A stretch of DNA of 64,000 nucleotides, taken from positions 32,559-96,558 of the forward strand of contig JAFKGQ010000023.1 of the NCBI GenBank assembly GCA_017307755.1, given 5' to 3'. The stretch comes from Chitinophagaceae bacterium. Lineage in GTDB: Bacteria > Bacteroidota > Bacteroidia > Chitinophagales > Chitinophagaceae. Below are positions 17,622-26,646 of the stretch, piece by piece. How positions within the stretch are numbered: position 1 is the first letter of the stretch; every line of letters begins with the position of its first letter. Under the pieces are notes generated by a model. That model ran no database searches. It worked only from the letters and a program-made list of their open reading frames with translations, and was not told the origin of the DNA. The translations under genes were made by a program, and so were the position numbers.

Positions 17622-18865
17622 TACAAGAGCTTTACAGGAAAGAGTATGGCAAGATGGTGACGGTGATATGCAGTCGCTTTGGGATAGCCTATATCGACGA
17701 GGCGGAGGACATCGTCAGCGACACCTTTCTGTCCGCGGCGGAAACATGGGGTATGAATGGGATACCGTCCAACCCAGTCGCCTGGCTATACGCCGTGGCA
17801 AGGAATAATGCCCTGAATTATCTCAAGCATGATAAAGTATTCCAACGGCGGGTGAAAAAGGACCTGGTGCAGGACAGCCAACGAAGCTTTGAAATGGACA
17901 TCGATCTTTCAGATCAGAATATCACCGACAGTCAGCTGCGGATGCTGTTTGCCATCTGTCATCCCTCTATACCTGTAGAAGCTCAAATAAGCCTGGCCCT
18001 GCGCGTTCTTTGCGGATTTACCATCGACGAGATCGCACAGGCCCTGCTTACATCAAAAGGCAACATCAACAAACGCCTGTTCCGGGCCAAGGACAAACTA
18101 AGGACGGAGGATAAAGAAATAGCATTCCCCAATGACAGCGAAATAAGCGCCCGGCTGGATACAGTATTGCTATGTCTTTACCTTCTGTTCAATGAAGGAT
18201 ATTATTCGGCAAACCCGGACAAAGTTTTGCGGAAGGATTTTTGTCTGGAAGCCATGCGTCTTACCTGGCTGCTGGTCAATCATCCTCCCACCGCCATACC
18301 CCGTGTGTATGCCCTGATGGCCCTCATGTGTTTTCAGGCGTCCCGTTTTGACGCAAGGATCAGCGACAGCGGAGAGCTGGTGCTATACGAAGACCAGGAC
18401 ATCAGCCGTTGGGACCAGGAGCTGATAGACAGAGGGGGTAGTTTTTTTGTGAAAGCCTCAGGAATGGGAGAAGTGTCGAAGTATCATCTGGAGGCGGCCA
18501 TCGCCTGGTGGCACACGCACAAGGCCGACGAGCGGGTGAAATGGGAAAACATCCTCCGCCTGTACAATCAACTGTTGATGCTGGAATATTCCCCCATGGC
18601 GGCGCTAAACAGGGCTTATGCTTTTTTCAGGGTTTACGGCAGGGAAAAAGCCATCGCAGAGGCGGAAGGGCTGCAACAACTATCCGGCAACTTATTTTAT
18701 CATTCGCTGCTGGGCGAGCTCTACACGGGTGTTGACGATGAAAAAGCGCGGCGGCATATATTGCGGGCATTGGAGCTGGCCGGGTCGCCGGAGGAAAGGG
18801 CGGTACTGGAAAAGAAGCTGAATGGTCACTGCTCAAAGAAAGAGAACCACGGGAAGCCAGGTTAG
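17618..18865 (+). CDS. ECF42-type RNA polymerase sigma factor with C-terminal extension
   Basis: 415 residues. Sigma region 2 (about 10-75, with AEDIVSDTFLSAAETW and AWLYAVARNNALNYL) and region 4 (about 105-165, with EAQISLALRVLCGFTIDEIA) are followed by a long C-terminal domain (about 180-415, LLFNEGYY...; TPR-like helices such as ALNRAYAFFRVYGREKAIAE). The length, this extension and the ATGA-coupled DGPF gene together identify the ECF42 group. Members have no separate anti-sigma factor; the extension is thought to control activity. Target genes probably include the DGPF gene itself. Confidence 0.92.
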   Translation: MIQELYRKEYGKMVTVICSRFGIAYIDEAEDIVSDTFLSAAETWGMNGIPSNPVAWLYAVARNNALNYLKHDKVFQRRVKKDLVQDSQRSFEMDIDLSDQNITDSQLRMLFAICHPSIPVEAQISLALRVLCGFTIDEIAQALLTSKGNINKRLFRAKDKLRTEDKEIAFPNDSEISARLDTVLLCLYLLFNEGYYSANPDKVLRKDFCLEAMRLTWLLVNHPPTAIPRVYALMALMCFQASRFDARISDSGELVLYEDQDISRWDQELIDRGGSFFVKASGMGEVSKYHLEAAIAWWHTHKADERVKWENILRLYNQLLMLEYSPMAALNRAYAFFRVYGREKAIAEAEGLQQLSGNLFYHSLLGELYTGVDDEKARRHILRALELAGSPEERAVLEKKLNGHCSKKENHGKPG

Positions 18866-18881
18866 CCTATAAATAAAAACG

Positions 18882-18897
18882 AACAGACTTGTCTGTT
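18882..18897. promoter_or_regulatory. TetR-type operator O1
   Basis: AACAGAC-TT-GTCTGTT is a perfect inverted repeat with 7-bp arms. It overlaps the TTG (18889-18891) of the promoter proposed for the TetR gene, so binding would block transcription. The same arms recur at 19512-19527. Confidence 0.75.
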
Positions 18898-18921
18898 TTT
18901 TGAAAATTTTCCCTAGCTTTA
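18889..18921 (+). promoter_or_regulatory. Promoter of the TetR / efflux pair
   Basis: TTG (18889-18891), a 22-base spacer and TAGCTTTA (18914-18921) give a near-consensus Bacteroidota promoter (one mismatch, final A for G). The -7 element ends 4 bases before the ATG at 18926, so the mRNA would be leaderless or nearly so. Confidence 0.5.
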
Positions 18922-18925
18922 CAAT

Positions 18926-19492
18926 ATGAAAGAAAATTCAAAGGTCAGGCACCGGGTGCTGGACACGGTGACGCGTTTGTTTTATGAGCAGGGGTTTCAG
19001 GCTACAGGGATCAACCAGATCATCGAGGAGTCGGAGGTGGCCAAAGCCAGCCTGTACGAGCATTTTCCTTCGAAAGAAGATATTCTCCGGGCTTACCTGG
19101 AAGATGCCACTGCCCGGTGGCGTACGGATTTCGCCGCCTTCTGTAACGATAGGCCCCCGGGAGAGAAGACCCTGCTGGCGCTGTTCGACTATCGCAAACA
19201 ACGGGCAGTGGAAGGCGGGTTCAAAGGATGTACGTTTGTCCGGGTGGCCTATGAACTCCCAAATCTCGATGAAGCGTCGCTGGACATCATCCGCAAACAT
19301 AAAGCTTATATAAAAACCATGGTAAAACAGCACATTTCCCTGCTGCCCGTCCGACGGTCGGCCCGGGAGACAGAAGACCTTGCAGAAATGATCGTCTGGT
19401 TGTATGAGGGCAGTGGCGTACAGTCCTCGCTGGAACGTTCAGCTCATCCGATAGACGCCGCCAAAAAGATCGCTCAAAAATTGTTATCATAA
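18926..19492 (+). CDS. TetR/AcrR-family transcriptional repressor
   Basis: 188 residues. The N-terminal helix-turn-helix is canonical (TRLFYEQGFQATGINQIIEE, then SEVAKASLYEHFPSKEDIL); the remaining helices (about 60-185) form the ligand-binding dimer domain. It sits 14 bases upstream of a DHA2 efflux transporter on the same strand and has a matching inverted repeat in front of both genes. The simple model is autorepression plus repression of the pump, relieved by a drug-like ligand. Confidence 0.93.
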   Translation: MKENSKVRHRVLDTVTRLFYEQGFQATGINQIIEESEVAKASLYEHFPSKEDILRAYLEDATARWRTDFAAFCNDRPPGEKTLLALFDYRKQRAVEGGFKGCTFVRVAYELPNLDEASLDIIRKHKAYIKTMVKQHISLLPVRRSARETEDLAEMIVWLYEGSGVQSSLERSAHPIDAAKKIAQKLLS

Positions 19493-19506
19493 AAAAATTT
19501 AAGCTT

Positions 19507-21009
19507 ATGAAAACAGACCAGTCTGTTCGGCCTGTGACAACCTTATCTGCCACGGCCTTTGCCTACACGGCTCCCACAACCATTGCACCTGAACTACGGC
19601 AAGAGAAACCCGACAAACGCCGATGGTGGAATCTGTTTGTCATCCTGCTGGCTCCGGTGATCTCGGTAGTTGACATCTTTATCACCAATGTAAGTCTGCC
19701 CACGATACAATCTTATTATAACACCAGCGATGCAAAGGTCCAGTTGATCGTTGCGGCTTACTTGATAGGTTATGCCGTATTTCTTATCACGGGCAGCCGT
19801 CTCGGCGACAAGTTCGGAAGGAAAAAAATGCTTATCGCCGGGTTATCCGCCTTTACCGTTACCTCCGTCCTGTGTGGTCTGGCGGCCACCATCGGGCAAC
19901 TGATCCTGTTCCGTTTTCTCCAGGGCATGTCGGCAGCATTCATGGTGCCGCAGACAGTGACCCTCATCCATCTCAATTTCCCGGAAGGTAATGACAGGTT
20001 TAAGGCCTTTGGGTATTATGGTATCGCCCAGGGCATGGCCGCCATCCTGGGACAGTTCCTGGGAGGGTATTTTATCCATGGAGGATGGATTGCCGCCTCC
20101 TGGCGGCTGATATTTCTTGTCAACCTGCCCATTGGGGTCATGGCGGTGGTCCTGGCAGCTATATCCTTAAAAGAATCCACACAGAACAAACAACGGAAGC
20201 TCGACATGAAGGGAGTGATCCTGCTAACCCTGGGCCTGGTCTGTCTCATCTATCCCCTGACGCAAGGCAGGGAATATGGCTGGCCCGGCTGGTCCTATGC
20301 CATGCTGTTGGGTTCCCTGGCAGGTATCTATATCTTCTTCCGGCATCTCGGCAACCTCAAAGATCCTCAAAAAGAACCCCTGATCGATCTGCGTCTGTTC
20401 AGGATCAGAAGCTTTAATACAGGCGTGCTGTCCGTCTTCTTTTATTTCGGGCTTCACAACGCGTTCCTGTTCACCTGCGCGATACTGTTGCAGAAAGGCT
20501 ACCATATTTCGCCTTATACAGCCTCCCTGCTCTTTACATCGTTGGGATGGACCTATATGTTCTCCTCCTGGTGGTCTATCCGTAATGCAGGCAAATACGG
20601 CATCCGTATGTTGCAGGCCGGCTGTGTAATCATGATGGCTTCATTTCTTGCACAGGTATTCCTGTTTGGCGCCGCCGGGCCTTCCACCGTGGTAATCGTC
20701 GTCTGTTTCGCCATATTCGGGCTGGGCAGCGGTCTGGTGCTGCCGTCTTTGTTGAATGTGTCGTTAAAGGATGTGCCTCCCTCACTGGCAGGCAGCAGTA
20801 GCGGGGTCTATTCCACCATCCAGCAATTCTCTTCCGCGGCCGGGATCAGTATGCTGGGAGGGTTGTTCTTTTCCGTATTATCGCATACCGGCGATTATCA
20901 TCCGGCCTATCATATAAGTCTGTACTGTTTTATCGTTTATTTGGGGGTGATCTTCCTGTTGCTAAACAGGATACGGGATAAAAAAATTGACGGGACTTTA
21001 AGAAAATAA
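19507..21009 (+). CDS. DHA2-family (EmrB/QacA-like) MFS multidrug efflux transporter
   Basis: 500 residues with about fourteen hydrophobic segments, the DHA2 layout. Visible motifs are VVDIFITNVSLPTIQSYY (motif D1-like) and ITGSRLGDKFGRKKMLIAG (motif A). It is a proton-driven exporter in the inner membrane. The start at 19507 is kept because no other in-frame ATG occurs before the first helix. The first codons contain a second copy of the TetR operator (19512-19527). It follows its repressor gene by 14 bases. Substrates unknown. Confidence 0.93.
   Translation: MKTDQSVRPVTTLSATAFAYTAPTTIAPELRQEKPDKRRWWNLFVILLAPVISVVDIFITNVSLPTIQSYYNTSDAKVQLIVAAYLIGYAVFLITGSRLGDKFGRKKMLIAGLSAFTVTSVLCGLAATIGQLILFRFLQGMSAAFMVPQTVTLIHLNFPEGNDRFKAFGYYGIAQGMAAILGQFLGGYFIHGGWIAASWRLIFLVNLPIGVMAVVLAAISLKESTQNKQRKLDMKGVILLTLGLVCLIYPLTQGREYGWPGWSYAMLLGSLAGIYIFFRHLGNLKDPQKEPLIDLRLFRIRSFNTGVLSVFFYFGLHNAFLFTCAILLQKGYHISPYTASLLFTSLGWTYMFSSWWSIRNAGKYGIRMLQAGCVIMMASFLAQVFLFGAAGPSTVVIVVCFAIFGLGSGLVLPSLLNVSLKDVPPSLAGSSSGVYSTIQQFSSAAGISMLGGLFFSVLSHTGDYHPAYHISLYCFIVYLGVIFLLLNRIRDKKIDGTLRK
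19512..19527. promoter_or_regulatory. TetR-type operator O2 inside the efflux-pump CDS
   Basis: AACAGAC-CA-GTCTGTT has the same 7-bp arms and 2-base spacer length as the site at 18882, but lies in codons 2-7 of the transporter (Lys-Thr-Asp-Gln-Ser-Val-Arg). The exact arm identity makes chance unlikely. It could act as a roadblock or a second repression site. Confidence 0.7.
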
Positions 21010-21025
21010 TAAGTATCATTACGGG

Positions 21026-21322
21026 ATGAAGGCGATCAGGAATACGTCCATTATAATCTCGGCTATATTTATTGCGGCAACTACGATTATTTGGATGGGT
21101 GTCTTATTACAAAAGGAGGAGTTTCATTTCAAAAATTTTATCCAATCCGCATTATTGGTTGGGGGTATCGACCTTTTTTATGCGTTGATCATATGGTTCC
21201 CCTATCATTACAAGGAAAGCCGGTATGTGAATGTCATTACATACACTGCTTTCTCGCTAAGCCTGTTGCCTGTTCTTTTTATATTTTTTGTTATCCATCT
21301 TCTAAGCCAATGGCATTGTTGA
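21026..21322 (+). CDS. Small three-helix membrane protein, unknown function
   Basis: 98 residues with three hydrophobic segments: about 7-26 (TSIIISAIFIAATTIIWMGV), about 38-58 (FIQSALLVGGIDLFYALIIWF) and about 70-94 (VNVITYTAFSLSLLPVLFIF). Positive residues near the first helix start (MKAIRN) fit an inner-membrane protein. I recognise no family. It lies 16 bases after the efflux transporter and just before the GH123-like gene, whose preferred start (21343) leaves a 20-base gap. It is more likely real than the other frame because of its membrane-protein composition. Confidence 0.6.
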   Translation: MKAIRNTSIIISAIFIAATTIIWMGVLLQKEEFHFKNFIQSALLVGGIDLFYALIIWFPYHYKESRYVNVITYTAFSLSLLPVLFIFFVIHLLSQWHC

Positions 21323-21342
21323 CCAGTAATTTTTCTCATCAT

Positions 21343-23151
21343 ATGTCTCTAAGAAATACTGCAACGGTCTTATTTTTATTTTTTCAGACGGCGGTTTTCG
21401 CCCAACACACACCAGGGCAGGTGGACACCACTTTGCTGCCCGTGCAGTATCCTCATTACATGTCTGAATACGCCTTCGACGCGCCGGTCAGTCCCCAAGT
21501 ATGGACCGAACAACCCAAAGGCTTGCACGTATCCTTTGCGTCTACCGACCGGGCCTGGTTCAGGACGGAGGTTCCTGAATTGAAAGCGTCAGATGTATGG
21601 AAAGCCGTAGGCTGGCGAGGTGAAAGACTGAATACCCAACTGCTGGTGTGGTCGCCGGATACACTGGAACAGGTGAGGGTCATCCCCGGGGACCTGACGA
21701 GCGCCGCCGGAAAGACCATCAGCCATAAACATATTACGTTGAACCTTGTACGCTATGTCCTTTCCAACTATCCTTATGGGGCGAAAGACGCCATATGCGG
21801 TCCCTCTCCTTATAAGAAAGGATATCTTATGCCTGACAGGTTCCAGCCGTTGGAACGCTTTCAACTGCCCGGCAGAACGGTAAGACCCATATGGTTGACG
21901 GTGGATGTGCCGGCGGATGCAACACCCGGCATCTACAAAGGAGTCTTCATGGTGCACACTGACCACGACAGCCGGCAGTTGCAGATAAGCATAGAAGTTC
22001 AGCCCGAAGTCCTTCCGCCGCCGCACGAATGGCAATACAGATTGGACCTATGGCAAAATCCCTGGGTGATTGCCTGGCGTAACCACTTGCAGCCATGGTC
22101 GGAAGAACATAAGGCTTTATTAAAAAAGCACCTGCAATTGTATGCCGATGCCGGCGGCAAATACATCACTACTTACGCAGTACATTCTCCCTGGGCCGAC
22201 AATTCCTATATGATCGAGGGCGGCATGATCGACTGGATAAAAGGAAAGGACGGGAAGTGGCGGTATGATTTTACCATTTTTGACACCTATGTAACCCTGG
22301 CCATGCAGACAGGCGTCGACAAGGCCATTACCATATACACGCCTGTGTCCTGGGGGGACCGGTTCCGTTATACAGACGAATCCACCGGCAATGCCGTATA
22401 TGCCACCTGGGCGCCGGGCACACCCGACTACATCACCCGCTGGAACCACTTTCTTACAGCGCTGAAAGGACATCTGGAAAAAAAGGGGTGGTTCTCAAAA
22501 ACCTACATCGGTATCAACGAAAGCGAGATGAGCCAAACACTGGCAGCTATAAAAGTGATCAAAAAACATTCGAAGGACTGGAAGATCACCTATGCGGGTA
22601 ATTGGCATAAGGAGCTGGACGGGCTGCTGGACGATTATTGTTTTCTGTATGGTAATGAGCCCGGGATCCAGCAATTGAAGGACCGTGCCGCCCGGGGCGC
22701 CACTTCCACCTATTATGTCTGCTGCAATCCCGCCAAACCAAACAACTTTGTTTTCTCGCCGCCGGTGGAAGGTAGATGGATCAGTTGGTATGCTGCCGCC
22801 GCCGGTTACAACGGCTTCTTGCGTTGGGCCTACGATGCCTGGCCCGAAGATCCCGTGAGGGACGCCCGTTTTGGAAGCTGGCCTGCCGGAGACTGTTTTT
22901 TGGTATATCCCGGCGCAGGCAGTTGTGTCCGTTTTGAAAAGCTCAGGGAAGGTATTGCAGACTTCGAGAAGATACGGATACTAAAGCGACGGATGGCGGG
23001 CCGTACGGGCGAAATACAGCAACTATGGAAAACATTTGAAGATCACTTAAAAAACTTTACGACGGAGCACGATTTCAACGAAGAAAAGATCACCGGTGAT
23101 GTTGACAAGGGGCGGGCGATGGTCGATGAATTGAGCAGGAAATTGAAATAG
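21343..23151 (+). CDS. Secreted GH123-like glycosidase (DUF4091-type)
   Basis: 602 residues from the ATG at 21343, which begins a signal peptide (MSLRNTATVLFLFFQTAVFAQ). An in-frame ATG at 21310 would add 11 residues and overlap the preceding gene. A beta-sandwich N-terminal part ends with GIYKGVFMVHTD. A TIM-barrel part follows (about 220-560, with LQLYADAGGKYITTYAVHSP and WAYDAWPEDPVRDARFG). GH123 enzymes release beta-N-acetylgalactosamine by substrate-assisted catalysis using an acidic pair; the candidate here is Asn392-Glu393 in YIGINESEM. Probably periplasmic or surface-exposed. Family moderately sure, substrate not. Confidence 0.72.
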   Translation: MSLRNTATVLFLFFQTAVFAQHTPGQVDTTLLPVQYPHYMSEYAFDAPVSPQVWTEQPKGLHVSFASTDRAWFRTEVPELKASDVWKAVGWRGERLNTQLLVWSPDTLEQVRVIPGDLTSAAGKTISHKHITLNLVRYVLSNYPYGAKDAICGPSPYKKGYLMPDRFQPLERFQLPGRTVRPIWLTVDVPADATPGIYKGVFMVHTDHDSRQLQISIEVQPEVLPPPHEWQYRLDLWQNPWVIAWRNHLQPWSEEHKALLKKHLQLYADAGGKYITTYAVHSPWADNSYMIEGGMIDWIKGKDGKWRYDFTIFDTYVTLAMQTGVDKAITIYTPVSWGDRFRYTDESTGNAVYATWAPGTPDYITRWNHFLTALKGHLEKKGWFSKTYIGINESEMSQTLAAIKVIKKHSKDWKITYAGNWHKELDGLLDDYCFLYGNEPGIQQLKDRAARGATSTYYVCCNPAKPNNFVFSPPVEGRWISWYAAAAGYNGFLRWAYDAWPEDPVRDARFGSWPAGDCFLVYPGAGSCVRFEKLREGIADFEKIRILKRRMAGRTGEIQQLWKTFEDHLKNFTTEHDFNEEKITGDVDKGRAMVDELSRKLK

Positions 23152-23173
23152 GCAGTCGGCATCGCGGTATCTA

Positions 23174-24091
23174 TCATTTGATCCATCCATTCAATTCCAT
23201 CCAATGCTTGCATCTATCCATCCACAACTCCTCCTTCAGGGGAAGATGCAACCCGAACCCATGCCCCCCTTTCTGATAGATATGCAGCTCAGCCGGCACA
23301 TGATGAGCCGTCAGAGCCTGATAAAAAAGTATACTGTTCTGTGCGGAGACGCCATCGTCATCTTGCGCATGTACCAGGAATGCGGGTGGTGTCCTGTCGG
23401 TGACCTGTAGTTCATTGCTATAATATTTCAACAGGCTGTCAGTGGCGTCCCTGCCAAGCAGCTTATCAAAGGATCCTCTGTGTGATACAGATTTGTCGCC
23501 GGTGATGACCGGGTAGCCCAGGATCATCCAGTCGGGCCGGACGCTGATGTTCTCCGGGTCGGGTACCAGCACCCTGTCAAAATGCGTACCTGCCGTGGAA
23601 GCCAGATGCCCACCGGCAGAAAAACCCATAATACCCACACGCCTGGGATCGATATGCCATTTAGCCGCATTACGTCTCACCTGCAGGATGGCCTGTTGAG
23701 CATCCTGCAGCGGAGCTATCTCCGGATGTATGCAATAAGCGCTGTCGGGAATGCGATAAGTAAGGACAAACGCAGCTACACCCCAGCTGTTCAGAACTCT
23801 TGCCTCATCATAACCTTCGATGTTGACTGCGTTGATCCAGTAACCTCCTCCGGGGCAGATCACGACGGCGGGGGTCGTAGCATTCGCGTGTTCGGGAAGA
23901 AAAAGCGTAAGGGTAGGGCGGGATACCCTACCTACCAAAAGAACACCTTTCTCATCGGTAGTCCGTTCCTCTTCATCAGGGTGAGGAATGGAGTTGGGAA
24001 TGCTGTCAGGATAATACAATGGGATCACTTTCTGGGCAAGCGTTCGGCAACAACAGGAAAGAATAGCTGCAAATAAAATAATGTATCGCAT
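23174..24091 (-). CDS. Secreted alpha/beta-hydrolase (esterase, acetyl-xylan-esterase-like)
   Basis: 305 residues from the ATG at 24091, chosen because it opens a signal peptide (MRYIILFAAILSCCCRTLAQ). The fold markers are the oxyanion HG-like turn CPGGGYW, the nucleophile elbow GFSAGGHLAS, a late Asp (HAQDDDGVSAQNS) and the catalytic His in KGGHGFGLH. This is the BD-FAE/polysaccharide-deacetylase-esterase type common beside glycosidases in Bacteroidota. It converges with the GH123-like gene (22-base gap) and could remove acetyl groups from the same glycan, an inference. Confidence 0.85.
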   Translation of the reverse strand: MRYIILFAAILSCCCRTLAQKVIPLYYPDSIPNSIPHPDEEERTTDEKGVLLVGRVSRPTLTLFLPEHANATTPAVVICPGGGYWINAVNIEGYDEARVLNSWGVAAFVLTYRIPDSAYCIHPEIAPLQDAQQAILQVRRNAAKWHIDPRRVGIMGFSAGGHLASTAGTHFDRVLVPDPENISVRPDWMILGYPVITGDKSVSHRGSFDKLLGRDATDSLLKYYSNELQVTDRTPPAFLVHAQDDDGVSAQNSILFYQALTAHHVPAELHIYQKGGHGFGLHLPLKEELWMDRCKHWMELNGWIK

Positions 24092-24198
24092 ATACGAATG
24101 TACTGTTTTTGAAAAATAAATATCGATACTGCCATTGTCCGTCGAGAACACATCATATGTCCGAAAACGGGCAATGTCTATGTCTGACCATTAATACA

Positions 24199-24206
24199 TA
24201 TATTTG
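24199..24206 (+). promoter_or_regulatory. Possible -7 element for the second FtsX-like permease
   Basis: TATATTTG matches TAnnTTTG exactly, 61 bases before the ATG at 24268. No TTG is found at the usual distance upstream, so confidence is low. Confidence 0.3.
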
Positions 24207-24267
24207 ATTATCATACAAGTAGAATATCGGCATCCCATTGGCTGTTAAAAAGTAAAATCCCGGATCA

Positions 24268-26646
24268 ATGTTAAGACACTACCTGCTTATAGCCGTCAGG
24301 AACCTACGACGTCACAAAAGTTCCTTTTTTATCAATTGGATAGGCTTGTCCACGGGGCTGGCCTGCGCTTTCCTGATCTATCTATGGGTCAATGACGAAT
24401 GGAATTTCGATAAATTCCATGCGAATGACAGCCGTCTGTATCAGGTAATGGAAAAGAACAAGATAAGCGACGAGATACAGGTGCATGAGTCCACACAGGG
24501 TCTGCTGGCCACATCCATGCAAAAAGACCTGCCGGAAGTCGAGTCCGCTGTCACTGTCATGGATCTGAAAAAAGTGGGTATATACTTCCAGATGCGAACA
24601 ACAGACAAAGTGGTGAAGACAGGAGGCCTTTCCGCGGGCAGGGATTTCTTCCGGATGTTCTCTTTCCCGTTGTTGCGTGGAAGACCAGACCAGGTATTGG
24701 CCGATAAGAATGGTATCGTCCTCTCCGAGGAAATGGCCGATAAACTTTTTGGCGGGGCAGACAAAGCCATGGGACGTACCGTTTCCTGGGAGGTCATGGG
24801 AAAAAAGGAACAGTCGGTGGTGACAGGGGTCGCTGCCCGGCTGTCTGCGAAGAGCTCCCTGACATTCGACTTCGTCTTTACGCACGAGCTATTGCTCAGC
24901 GATCTATGGCCCAATGGCAATAAATGGTGGAATGAAGGACCTGCTACCTATCTGCTGCTGAAACCCCGCACGGATATCACAGCCTTTAATACCAAGATCG
25001 CTGATTTTATAAAAAGATATCAAAAGGATTCCGACTTCTCGTTATTTGTTCGGCCATATTCCAGCGCCTATTTATACGGCAGATATGAAAATGGAGTGGT
25101 GGCGGGTGGCAGGATCGAATACGTACGGATATTTTCTGTGGTAGCTATCATTATACTGGTGATCGCTTGTATAAATTTTATGAACCTTTCCACGGCCAAG
25201 GCTTCCCGCAGGGCAAAGGAAGTAGGTATCAAGAAGGTGATGGGGTCCAGCAGGGCAGCGCTGATCTACCAGTTCCTCACGGAAGCTGCGTTGACAGCCA
25301 TTCTATCTTTTTTCCTGGCGCTGCTGATCGTCGCGTTGTTGCTACCCGTCTTTAACCAGGTGACGGGTAAACATCTCGATGAAACCTTTACAGCACCCGT
25401 ACTAGCGACGTTGCTGGGGATCACCTTACTGACAGGTGTCCTTGCCGGCAGCTATCCCGCCTTTTACCTGTCCGGGTTCAGACCCATCCTTGTCCTGAAG
25501 GGAAAGCTGCGTAACTCCATCCTGGAACTGCTGACCAGGAAAGGGTTGGTTGTCTTTCAGTTTACCATCTCCCTGGTGCTGATCGTTTCGATGATCATCA
25601 TCTATCAGCAGGTGGCCTATGTGCAGTCCAAGAATTTGGGATACGACAGGGAACATGTCGTCTATTTTGATAAGGAAGGAGCGTTGGCTCAAAACCAGGA
25701 CGCTTTCCTGGCCGGGCTGAGAAAGGTGCCGGGTGTCGTCAGTGCGGCCACCATGGAGCAGAACATCGTACAGGCCGATCTTGGCTCATCTACCTATGGC
25801 ATCGGGTGGCCGGGCAAGCCAAAGGACCTGGAAGTGAACTTCGGTGTAAGGGCGCTCGATTACGGCGTACTACAGACAATGGGTATACAACTAAAAGAAG
25901 GGCGGGATTTTTCCCCGGCATTTGGCGTAGATTCCACCAAACTATTGTGCAACGAGACAGCCGTCAGGATCATGGGGCTAAAAAACCCTGTTGGAACCAC
26001 TATCCGCATGTGGGGCAGGGATATGACCATCATTGGCGTGATGAAAGACTTCCATGTCACTTCCCTGCATGACCCCATCTTACCGATGGTATTCTATTTT
26101 AATCCGACACATACTTCTACCATCATTGCCCGGATAGCAGGGAACGAACAACAAACCCTCCTCCGGATAGCAGCATTGTATAAACGCTTTAACCCCGGAT
26201 ATGTCTTCGAATATAAGTTCCAGGACCAGACATATCAGGCATTGTATGTATCAGAGCAGAGGGTATCGCTGCTTTCCCGTTACTTTGCCGGGCTGGCCAT
26301 ACTCATCTCCTGTCTGGGGCTCTCGGGTCTGGCGGCCTTTAATGCGGAGTCACGGACCAAAGAGATCGGGATCCGAAAGGTCCTGGGTGCTTCGGTGGGT
26401 AGCGTGACCTTGCTGCTTTCAAGGAGCTTTGTCAGCCTGATGGTGCTGGCCATGCTGATAGCATTCCCGCTGACCTGGTGGCTTATGCATGCATGGCTGG
26501 CTGGCTTTGCTTATCGTATAGATATAGGATGGGGCGTTTTTGTAATAGCCGGCATATCACTGGTAGTGATCACCCTTTCGACCGTGAGCTACCAATCCAT
26601 CAAGGCAGCAGTGATCAATCCTGCTGACAGTTTGAGGTCAGAATAA
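24268..26646 (+). CDS. FtsX/MacB-like ABC transporter permease (second copy)
   Basis: 792 residues with the same double layout as the protein at 5383: N-terminal MLRHYLLIAVRNLRRHK, MacB-like periplasmic domain, three helices with KEVGIKKVMG, then a second half ending in three helices with KEIGIRKVLG. The C-terminal motif INPADSLRSE is typical of the Bacteroidota group. No ATPase gene is adjacent. It is divergent from the esterase gene; the acetyltransferase gene follows after about 21 bases. The exported substrate is unknown. Confidence 0.9.
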   Translation: MLRHYLLIAVRNLRRHKSSFFINWIGLSTGLACAFLIYLWVNDEWNFDKFHANDSRLYQVMEKNKISDEIQVHESTQGLLATSMQKDLPEVESAVTVMDLKKVGIYFQMRTTDKVVKTGGLSAGRDFFRMFSFPLLRGRPDQVLADKNGIVLSEEMADKLFGGADKAMGRTVSWEVMGKKEQSVVTGVAARLSAKSSLTFDFVFTHELLLSDLWPNGNKWWNEGPATYLLLKPRTDITAFNTKIADFIKRYQKDSDFSLFVRPYSSAYLYGRYENGVVAGGRIEYVRIFSVVAIIILVIACINFMNLSTAKASRRAKEVGIKKVMGSSRAALIYQFLTEAALTAILSFFLALLIVALLLPVFNQVTGKHLDETFTAPVLATLLGITLLTGVLAGSYPAFYLSGFRPILVLKGKLRNSILELLTRKGLVVFQFTISLVLIVSMIIIYQQVAYVQSKNLGYDREHVVYFDKEGALAQNQDAFLAGLRKVPGVVSAATMEQNIVQADLGSSTYGIGWPGKPKDLEVNFGVRALDYGVLQTMGIQLKEGRDFSPAFGVDSTKLLCNETAVRIMGLKNPVGTTIRMWGRDMTIIGVMKDFHVTSLHDPILPMVFYFNPTHTSTIIARIAGNEQQTLLRIAALYKRFNPGYVFEYKFQDQTYQALYVSEQRVSLLSRYFAGLAILISCLGLSGLAAFNAESRTKEIGIRKVLGASVGSVTLLLSRSFVSLMVLAMLIAFPLTWWLMHAWLAGFAYRIDIGWGVFVIAGISLVVITLSTVSYQSIKAAVINPADSLRSE

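Noticed and set aside
21091..21342. N-terminal extension of the GH123-like protein
   Set aside because: It would overlap the small membrane protein out of frame and bury the obvious signal peptide starting at 21343.
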